From Synergistales bacterium Syner_01 (lineage in GTDB: Bacteria > Synergistota > Synergistia > Synergistales > Aminobacteriaceae): DNA of 6,703 bases. Below the pieces are notes generated by a model, which worked only from the letters and a program-made list of their open reading frames with translations, did not search any database and was not told the origin of the DNA. Made by a program: the position numbers and the translations under genes. This document shows positions 1 to 4,694 of this stretch, piece by piece; within the stretch, counting starts at the first letter, position 1, and each line of letters starts with the position of its first letter. The DNA lies in assembly GCA_001604435.1 (NCBI GenBank), contig LVBO01000241.1, positions 1 to 6,703 on the forward strand, given 5' to 3'.

Positions 1-29
1 TCGGTTCTTTTCTGGGAGAACCTGTTTTA
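1..29 (-). repeat. Short inverted repeat just after the rluA-like stop codon
   Basis: GGTTCT at 3-8 and AGAACC at 17-22 form a 6-bp stem with an 8-base loop, four bases beyond the TAA stop of the minus-strand pseudouridine synthase gene. The placement would suit a transcription terminator. The window ends two bases past the stem on the transcribed side, so any T-tract cannot be seen. The stem is short and only moderately GC-rich, so chance is quite possible. Confidence 0.25.
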
Positions 30-956
30 AACCGGAGGCTTCCATCCTCTTGAACGCAGAAGCTCCCCCATATCCTCCGGAAGAGGTGCTGTTATCCGCA
101 TACCCGAAAGCGATTCGAGCTCTCCCAGAAGGTTCCCGAAGACAACCTGATAACTGTGCAGGAGAGGGCGGCGAATCCCCCTCTTCCTCCACTTGGCATT
201 GACATTTTCGCTGCCGTAGCGAATATCTCCCAGAATCGAATGACCTATAGACGCCATGTGCACTCGCGCCTGGTGGGAGCGGCCCGTAACGAGGTCGATT
301 TCGACGAGGGAAACGTCCCCTCCGGCTGCGAGAAGTCTGTAGCGCGTGAGCGCCTCCTTCCCCGAGGGATCCACCTTTACGGTGTTGGAAGCGGGATCCT
401 TGAGCAAAGGGGCGTCGATCTCCCCCTTTGCAGGAGGAACCCCTGAAACCACGGCGAGATACGTCTTTCGGACTTCACGAGCCCGGAAGGCCTCCTGGAG
501 AATGCGGAGCGAGACTCCCGAGAGGGCCACCAGAAGCACCCCCGTCGTGTTCCTGTCCAGCCTGTGCACTGCGTAGGCTCTCTCCTCGGCCCCTTCAAGG
601 CTCCTCATGTACTTCACCCTGTCGAGCACATTGTCCTGATCCTTCCGGTCCGGCTGCACAAGCAGGTTTTCCGGCTTGTTCACAGCCAGCAGGCGCTCAT
701 CCTCGTACAGAACAGGAAGGGTACGGCGATACCGGAAGCCTTCTTCTCTTGCCGCGGGACCTTCCCACGGAACATAAAGCTCCTGCCCCGCAGAAATTCT
801 GACGTCGCAGGCGGCTTTCTTCCCGTCCAACCGGACGGAGCCGGTCCTGATGCCTTTCATCACAACGCTGAGCGGCAACGCCGGCCAAATCGAGCGGATC
901 GTTTTGTCCAGACGCCGTCCGTCATCCGAAGGAGAAATGTTCAGCTTATACCCCAT
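27..956 (-). CDS. RluA-family pseudouridine synthase (RluC/RluD-like)
   Basis: Predicted to isomerise uridine to pseudouridine in rRNA or tRNA in the cytoplasm; the exact target cannot be told from sequence. The 309-residue product has the family's two-part layout. An S4-like RNA-binding region spans about residues 13-60 (RRLDKTI to the VRLDGK turn). The catalytic domain spans about 80-290. The signature HRLDRNTTGV at 131-140 carries the expected catalytic Asp134. Further family motifs are KTYLAVV (164-170), VTGRSHQARVH (223-233) and GDIRYG (243-248). Length fits RluC/RluD-type enzymes (about 300-330). The ATG start has GGGAGG six bases upstream and lies inside the 3' end of the yhaM-like gene, overlapping it by 11 bases, so coupled translation is likely. 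The family call is near certain; assignment to RluC rather than RluD or a paralogue is not. Confidence 0.95.
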   Translation of the reverse strand: MGYKLNISPSDDGRRLDKTIRSIWPALPLSVVMKGIRTGSVRLDGKKAACDVRISAGQELYVPWEGPAAREEGFRYRRTLPVLYEDERLLAVNKPENLLVQPDRKDQDNVLDRVKYMRSLEGAEERAYAVHRLDRNTTGVLLVALSGVSLRILQEAFRAREVRKTYLAVVSGVPPAKGEIDAPLLKDPASNTVKVDPSGKEALTRYRLLAAGGDVSLVEIDLVTGRSHQARVHMASIGHSILGDIRYGSENVNAKWRKRGIRRPLLHSYQVVFGNLLGELESLSGMRITAPLPEDMGELLRSRGWKPPV

Positions 957-1977
957 TGCTTGCCTCCCATTTCCAGAAACGTCTCTGAGCGGAGGGATTG
1001 AAATCGGATATCTCCCGCCCGTCCTCCATCTGGTCCACGGAATGCTTCCAGCAGAAGAGCCGGAAATCCATCTCGTCCGCCGCGCTCACCGCCATGGCTT
1101 CCGGGGTCGCGGGAAGCACCGGTGAACCGTACTCCCTGCATCCGTGGTGGCTGACAATGATATGCCCTATCGCCAGAAAGAGCCGTTCGTCAAGGCCGAA
1201 ATCCCGGGCGAGGGATTCGAACATGCTGTACCCGATCACAATATGATCGTGAAAGGTCCCCGCTACGGTCATCACAGGCGCGGGAACAAGACGATAGGCC
1301 TCCATCTTGCCAAGATCATGGAGCAGCGCTCCCGCCAATGCGACGGCGACATCCGCTTCGTAACCGCCGGATATTCCCGCTTCGACAATGTTTTTCGCCG
1401 TACGCGCCACGGCGACCGTATGCTCCAGAAGGCCGCCGACGTACGCGTGATGGTGGGAAACTGCGGCCGGGCATGTCTTGAAACGCTCCCACAGGTTTTT
1501 CTTGAAGAAGACAAAATGAAGAAAATCGCCTACGGGACCTTCGCATGCTCCCAAAAGCTCCAGGAAAGCTCCTTCTAGAGTCTCCTCCGGTACCGGAGAA
1601 CGCTGGACATACTGATGCGGCGGGTATTTTTCCTGATTGACAAGAGAGACCGCATTGAAATTGAACTGCTGTTGTCCTTTGAACTCCGTAACCTGGCCGA
1701 CCAATCCTACCGTCTTTCCGATAAGATCACGAAGAAGTTCCGAATCCGCAGGCTCGGCGACGAGCAGCGGAGCATTTCTCCTATCCCACCACTGCGCGTT
1801 CGACCACACTTTCCCTTCAATCGTCCCTTCGCAGTCCATGATGCCGAGATCCCAATAGTTCTTCCCGTTTTTATCCTTTCGGGTCGACGATTTGACAACG
1901 ACGCCCAGCACCTTGAATTTCTCGTCCTTCGACATCCGTCGTATTTCGCCGATCGTGCAAATCTGCTGTTCTTCCAC
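946..1977 (-). CDS. YhaM-type 3'-5' exoribonuclease (OB-fold plus HD domain)
   Basis: Predicted cytoplasmic metal-dependent 3'-5' exonuclease acting on RNA, and possibly single-stranded DNA, as Bacillus YhaM does. The product is 343 residues; YhaM is about 314. The N-terminal part (about 5-115) looks like an OB-fold: strands around FKVLGVVVKSS, YWDLGIMDCEG and the TVGLVGQV stretch. The C-terminal part (about 165-320) is an HD phosphohydrolase domain. Likely metal ligands are in HHH (175-177), GGLLEH (181-186), the LLHDLGK motif with His220-Asp221, HDH (243-245), SHH (276-278) and AADE near 299-302. The HHHAYVGGLLEH segment is typical of YhaM. The GTG start is supported by GAGGTGA four bases upstream. 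An apgM terminator lies just before it, so expression needs read-through or a promoter inside apgM. The gene overlaps the downstream rluA-like gene. Family call is strong; substrate is inferred. Confidence 0.88.
   Translation of the reverse strand: MEEQQICTIGEIRRMSKDEKFKVLGVVVKSSTRKDKNGKNYWDLGIMDCEGTIEGKVWSNAQWWDRRNAPLLVAEPADSELLRDLIGKTVGLVGQVTEFKGQQQFNFNAVSLVNQEKYPPHQYVQRSPVPEETLEGAFLELLGACEGPVGDFLHFVFFKKNLWERFKTCPAAVSHHHAYVGGLLEHTVAVARTAKNIVEAGISGGYEADVAVALAGALLHDLGKMEAYRLVPAPVMTVAGTFHDHIVIGYSMFESLARDFGLDERLFLAIGHIIVSHHGCREYGSPVLPATPEAMAVSAADEMDFRLFCWKHSVDQMEDGREISDFNPSAQRRFWKWEASNGV
963..968 (-). promoter_or_regulatory. Shine-Dalgarno site of the rluA-like gene, inside the yhaM-like gene
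   Basis: Read on the minus strand, GGGAGG ends six bases before the ATG at 956. It lies inside the last codons of the upstream gene, which stops at 946. A strong site within an 11-base gene overlap supports this ATG and suggests translational coupling. Confidence 0.75.
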
Positions 1978-1981
1978 TCAA

Positions 1982-1988
1982 TCACCTC
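1982..1988 (-). promoter_or_regulatory. Shine-Dalgarno site deciding the GTG start of the yhaM-like gene
   Basis: On the minus strand GAGGTGA matches the 16S rRNA 3' end well and ends four bases before the GTG at 1977-1975 (seven bases counted from GAGG). No in-frame ATG occurs near the N-terminus until Met15, which would cut into the first OB-fold strand region. The GTG is therefore preferred. Confidence 0.75.
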
Positions 1989-1990
1989 AT

Positions 1991-2018
1991 AAAAAACATC
2001 GGCGCAATTACGCGCCGA
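1991..2018 (-). terminator. Intrinsic terminator of apgM overlapping its stop codon
   Basis: Read on the minus strand, TCGGCGC (2018-2012) and GCGCCGA (2005-1999) form a perfect 7-bp GC-rich stem with a six-base loop. After two bases follows a run of six T (1996-1991). The loop contains part of the TAA stop of apgM (2010-2008), so the left arm is made of the last sense codons. Geometry is canonical for a Rho-independent terminator. The T-run ends only three bases before the Shine-Dalgarno site of the next gene, so some read-through is probable. Confidence 0.8.
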
Positions 2019-3216
2019 ATTTATCGAGCCTGCGGGCGTGCGCCAGCATCAGGCCGAGAAGTTTTTTCGCCTCGATGCGCCCGCTTGCGCCGATGCGGCA
2101 TTCGCGTTCATCGAACGACTTCGAGTCGCCCCCGCGAACAAATCCGCTTGTGAGCAGGAAGGGCACCGGATGCCACGAATGACCGCTCATCACGCTCGGC
2201 GTGCTGTGGTCTCCGGTGATGACGAGGACGTCGGGCGAAAGGCCGAGCAGACGTGGCAGCAGCGCGTCGACTGTTTCCACCACTTTTTTCTTGCCTTCGA
2301 AATCGCCGTCCTCGCCGCGGCTGTCCGTATACTTCACATGGACGTAGAAGTAGTCGTAGTCGTTCCAAAGACGGCCAACGCTATCGAAGAGCTGATCAAG
2401 AGTCTCGCCCGCTTCGACGACGTTCATTCCGACGAGCTTGGCAAGGCCCTTGTACATCGGGTACGTGGCGATCGCTACGGGTTTCATCGCATAGACGTCT
2501 CCCATAAGCGGGATATCGGGCGCGGAGGAAAAACCGCGAAGAAGGCAACCGTTCGCCGGCGCTTCGCCTCTCAGTACCTCCGCGACCTTCTTAATGAAGG
2601 CGTTCGCCACTTCCGCCATACGTTCGCCGTCCGAATCGGTCGACCGCGCCCAGCGCATCGGACTGCCTTCCTGCTGAGGGTCCGCGTCCGCAACGTGTTC
2701 GGTCAGTCCCTCTCCCGAGAAGACGACGACGAAGCGATGCTCCTTCCCCGGGTAAAAAGTAACTCCGACGCCGTCGATCTCCTTGATCGATTCCGCAAGC
2801 TTCCGCACGACGAGCGCGCTCTTCTCCGTGGCGATGCGCCCCGCACGCCTGTCGGTGATTACATCGTCGTCGGAACGGGTGCAGAAGTTCCCCCTTGCGC
2901 ACACGTCTCCGGGGCCGACAAGAGCCCCGACTCCCATGGCCTCGAGAATTCCGCGCCCGATGGAATACTCCATGGGGTCGTATCCGAAAAGGGAGAGATG
3001 CCCCGGGCCGCTTCCCGGAGTTATGCCCACATCGACCATATCCAGAAGGCCGAGTTCGCTCTTCCTCGCCAGGGCGTCCATGTTCGGTGTCGCCGCGGCT
3101 TCGAGTTCCGTTTTCCCCTCCGGGCCCGGGAGCCCCCCTATACCGTCCATGACAAGAAGAACCATTTTCTTGCCGTTGTCTGTCGCCAAGTTCTTTAACA
3201 TATCCATTCTTTTCAT
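2008..3216 (-). CDS. apgM: 2,3-bisphosphoglycerate-independent phosphoglycerate mutase, archaeal-type (ApgM)
   Basis: Interconverts 3- and 2-phosphoglycerate in lower glycolysis and gluconeogenesis; cytoplasmic and metal-dependent, of the alkaline-phosphatase superfamily. From the chosen ATG the product is 402 residues, the usual ApgM size (about 400) and shorter than the about 510-residue GpmI type. Key segments are VLLVMDGIGG with metal ligand Asp24, ATPNMDAL (42-49), the nucleophile-loop motif PGSGPGHLSLFGYDP (67-81, probable nucleophile Ser69), KYTDSRGEDGDFEGK (295-309), TGDHSTP (334-340) and SGHSWHP (344-350). The last three carry further metal and phosphate ligands. An in-frame GTG at 3228 would add four residues, but it lies inside the likely Shine-Dalgarno AAGGTG, which sits nine bases before this ATG; the ATG is therefore preferred. 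Divergent from the aminotransferase gene and followed by a terminator, so probably its own unit. Confidence 0.92.
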   Translation of the reverse strand: MKRMDMLKNLATDNGKKMVLLVMDGIGGLPGPEGKTELEAAATPNMDALARKSELGLLDMVDVGITPGSGPGHLSLFGYDPMEYSIGRGILEAMGVGALVGPGDVCARGNFCTRSDDDVITDRRAGRIATEKSALVVRKLAESIKEIDGVGVTFYPGKEHRFVVVFSGEGLTEHVADADPQQEGSPMRWARSTDSDGERMAEVANAFIKKVAEVLRGEAPANGCLLRGFSSAPDIPLMGDVYAMKPVAIATYPMYKGLAKLVGMNVVEAGETLDQLFDSVGRLWNDYDYFYVHVKYTDSRGEDGDFEGKKKVVETVDALLPRLLGLSPDVLVITGDHSTPSVMSGHSWHPVPFLLTSGFVRGGDSKSFDERECRIGASGRIEAKKLLGLMLAHARRLDKFGA

Positions 3217-3225
3217 CGTCCTCGC

Positions 3226-3231
3226 CACCTT
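3226..3231 (-). promoter_or_regulatory. Shine-Dalgarno site deciding the apgM start
   Basis: On the minus strand AAGGTG ends nine bases before the ATG at 3216-3214. The competing in-frame GTG at 3228-3226 lies within this motif and has no properly spaced site of its own. A second purine run, GAGGA at 3223-3219, is only two bases from the ATG and too close to be the main site. Confidence 0.55.
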
Positions 3232-3301
3232 CGGAAAGTTTTCTTTTCACTAATGGATCGATTTGTCTCGAGTGCTCGTTTTTTTCTGCAAAAACCTCTG
3301 C

Positions 3302-3307
3302 ATTTTA
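3302..3307 (-). promoter_or_regulatory. Candidate apgM promoter -10 element
   Basis: On the minus strand TAAAAT (one mismatch to TATAAT) lies in the AT-rich divergent gap, about 85 bases before the apgM ATG. No good -35 is present: GACCGC at the 17-base position is poor, and TGGACC (4 of 6) sits at 19 bases. This is the best candidate in the gap, but weak evidence. Confidence 0.3.
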
Positions 3308-3316
3308 TGTTATCAT
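3308..3316 (+). promoter_or_regulatory. Candidate extended -10 promoter of the aminotransferase gene
   Basis: TGTTATCAT reads as an extended -10: TG, one base, then TATCAT with one mismatch to TATAAT. Transcription would begin near 3323, giving a leader of about 40 bases before the GTG start. The -35 region (3287-3293, within the TGCAAAA stretch) matches poorly, which extended -10 promoters tolerate. It lies almost on top of the opposing candidate -10 at 3302-3307. Confidence 0.35.
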
Positions 3317-3351
3317 TTTCTTCAGCGGTCCATCCACTTCATTTCAAATCA

Positions 3352-3358
3352 AGGGGGT
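3352..3358 (+). promoter_or_regulatory. Shine-Dalgarno site deciding the GTG start of the aminotransferase
   Basis: AGGGGGT ends seven bases before the GTG at 3366. The next in-frame start, ATG at 3393, lacks such a site and would remove the first nine residues. Confidence 0.7.
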
Positions 3359-3365
3359 CATCAAG

Positions 3366-4577
3366 GTGAAGTTTTCCGAAAGAGTCCTGGCTATGCAATC
3401 GTCTCCGGTGCGTAGACTGTTGCCGTACGCGGAGGAGGCGCGAGCGAAGGGGAAGAAGATCTATCCTCTCAATATCGGGCAGCCGGACATCAAAACACCC
3501 GAATCGTTCCTCAAGGCCATCAAGGACTTTTCGCAGGAGGTTATCGCGTACGCAACCTCCCAGGGGAACAACGATCTGCGAGATGCGATAAGCCGCTACT
3601 ACAAAGAGTTCAACATCCCCTTCGACAGAGAGGACATCATTGTCACCAACGGAGGCAGCGAAGCCCTTCTTTTCGCGTTTATGACGATGTGCGACCCCGA
3701 AGACGAAGTGCTCATCCCGGAACCATTCTACGCCAATTATAACGCGTTTGCACAGAGTGTGAACGTCAAAGTAGTCCCGATCACGACAAAAGCCGAAGAA
3801 GGCTTCCATCTTCCCTCCAAGGAGCAAATCGAAGCGCTTGTCACGCCGCGCACACGGGCCATCCTTGTGGCGAATCCTGGAAACCCGACCGGAACGATCT
3901 ACACCCGCGACGAGATGGACATGCTTGCGGAGCTTGCGCTCAGGCACAACCTGTACATCGTCGCCGACGAGGTCTACCGTGAGTTCGTCTACGACGGATT
4001 GAAATACACAAGCTTCGGACACCTGCCGGAAATACTGGACAGAGTTGTTATCGTCGATTCCGTTTCGAAGCGCTACAGCGCCTGCGGCGCCCGCATCGGG
4101 TGCATCGCGTGCAAGAACAAGGATTTCATGGCCCAGGTGCTCAAGATAGCGCAGGGCCGCCTCTGCGTTCCCACGCTTGAACAGGTCGGCGCCGCCGCGC
4201 TGTACGGTACGCCTAAATCGTACCTTGAAGAAGTGAACAAGGAGTACCAGTCGCGACGCGACACGCTCTACGCCGCGCTCAAGAAGATGCCCGGCGTTAT
4301 CTGCTCCGAACCGAAGGGCGCCTTCTATGTCATGGTGAAGCTCCCTGTCGACGACGCGGAGAAGTTCATCATCTGGATGCTTCAGAACTTCGACGTCGAC
4401 GGGGAAACAGTCATGGCGTCCGCCGGCGAGGGATTCTACGCGACTCCGGGGCTGGGCAAGCAGGAATTCCGGCTTGCATACGTTCTGAAGAATGAAGAGC
4501 TCGTCAAGGCGATGGATATTCTCAAGCTGGCTCTTGAAGCCTATCCGGGACGTATCGAACCGGTAGCCGCCCGCTGA
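3366..4577 (+). CDS. PLP-dependent class I/II aminotransferase (fold type I, AspC-like)
   Basis: Predicted cytoplasmic transaminase moving an amino group between an amino acid and a 2-oxo acid through pyridoxal phosphate. The 403-residue length is normal for the family. Visible motifs in order: YPLNIGQPD (33-41) at the substrate-binding N-terminus; TNGGSEAL (94-101), the phosphate-binding turn; FYANY (121-125), with the ring-stacking Tyr122; NPGNPTG (170-176) with Asn173; ADEVYREFVYDG (200-211) with Asp201 for the pyridine nitrogen and Tyr204; SVSKRYSACGARIG (232-245) with Schiff-base Lys235 and phosphate-binding Arg243; and EFRLAYV (367-373) with Arg369, the usual carboxylate-binding arginine. 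All key residues are present, so it should be active. Substrate (aspartate, alanine, aromatic or other) cannot be decided, so no symbol is given. It starts with GTG and diverges from apgM. The Cdc48-like gene follows after 117 bases. Confidence 0.93.
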   Translation: MKFSERVLAMQSSPVRRLLPYAEEARAKGKKIYPLNIGQPDIKTPESFLKAIKDFSQEVIAYATSQGNNDLRDAISRYYKEFNIPFDREDIIVTNGGSEALLFAFMTMCDPEDEVLIPEPFYANYNAFAQSVNVKVVPITTKAEEGFHLPSKEQIEALVTPRTRAILVANPGNPTGTIYTRDEMDMLAELALRHNLYIVADEVYREFVYDGLKYTSFGHLPEILDRVVIVDSVSKRYSACGARIGCIACKNKDFMAQVLKIAQGRLCVPTLEQVGAAALYGTPKSYLEEVNKEYQSRRDTLYAALKKMPGVICSEPKGAFYVMVKLPVDDAEKFIIWMLQNFDVDGETVMASAGEGFYATPGLGKQEFRLAYVLKNEELVKAMDILKLALEAYPGRIEPVAAR

Positions 4578-4608
4578 TTTCTCCGCAAAAAACATTCTCC
4601 GCCCTTTC

Positions 4609-4648
4609 CATACCCTGCGGTCCGGATGAACGGCGACCGCAGGGTATG
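4609..4648. repeat. Perfect 14-bp inverted repeat between the aminotransferase and cdc48-like genes
   Basis: Arms at 4609-4622 (CATACCCTGCGGTC) and 4635-4648 are exact reverse complements around a 12-base loop. The stem is GC-rich and would fold strongly in RNA. It begins 32 bases after the aminotransferase stop and ends 46 bases before the cdc48-like ATG. No T-run follows on either strand, so it is not a canonical intrinsic terminator. It could be a factor-assisted terminator, an mRNA 3'-end stabiliser, or an operator. The repeat is certain; the role is not. Confidence 0.85.
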
Positions 4649-4650
4649 AT
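4645..4650 (+). promoter_or_regulatory. Weak candidate -10 for the cdc48-like gene
   Basis: TATGAT (one mismatch to TATAAT) overlaps the right arm of the inverted repeat, about 45 bases before the ATG. No recognisable -35 lies 16-18 bases upstream (CCGGAT region). If used, the inverted repeat would overlap the promoter as an operator could. This is a guess from position and one motif. Confidence 0.2.
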
Positions 4651-4679
4651 ACTATGGTTGCCGCAGAACACTCCATGAA

Positions 4680-4686
4680 GAGAGGA
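4680..4686 (+). promoter_or_regulatory. Shine-Dalgarno site of the cdc48-like gene
   Basis: GAGAGGA ends eight bases before the ATG at 4695. An earlier ATG at 4675 is out of frame, so this site fixes the start. Confidence 0.65.
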
Positions 4687-4694
4687 AGTCACAC

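Noticed and set aside
2038..3198. Plus-strand open frame of 386 codons opposite apgM
   Set aside because: Pure antisense shadow of apgM with no recognisable domain; the minus strand holds a full ApgM motif set.
3214..3228. Upstream GTG start for apgM at 3228
   Set aside because: The GTG is part of the best Shine-Dalgarno match for the ATG at 3216 and has no spaced site of its own. The choice changes only four residues.
3279..3296. T-run followed by CTGC and an A-run in the divergent gap, which can fold as GTTTTT/AAAAAC
   Set aside because: An all-AT stem with a tiny loop is too weak for a terminator, and no gene ends here. It probably only adds to the AT-richness of a promoter region.
4579..4602. 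Direct repeat TTCTCCGC at 4579-4586 and 4595-4602, 16 bases apart
   Set aside because: Only two 8-base copies in low-complexity sequence just after a stop codon; no further copies nearby, so chance is adequate.
3339..4676. Minus-strand open frame of 445 codons, longer than the aminotransferase gene it covers
   Set aside because: It lies wholly antisense to a gene with every PLP-enzyme motif. Its product shows no known domain and is rich in Arg, Val, Asp and His, as expected when GC-rich codons are read backwards. No good ribosome site was seen at its ATG.
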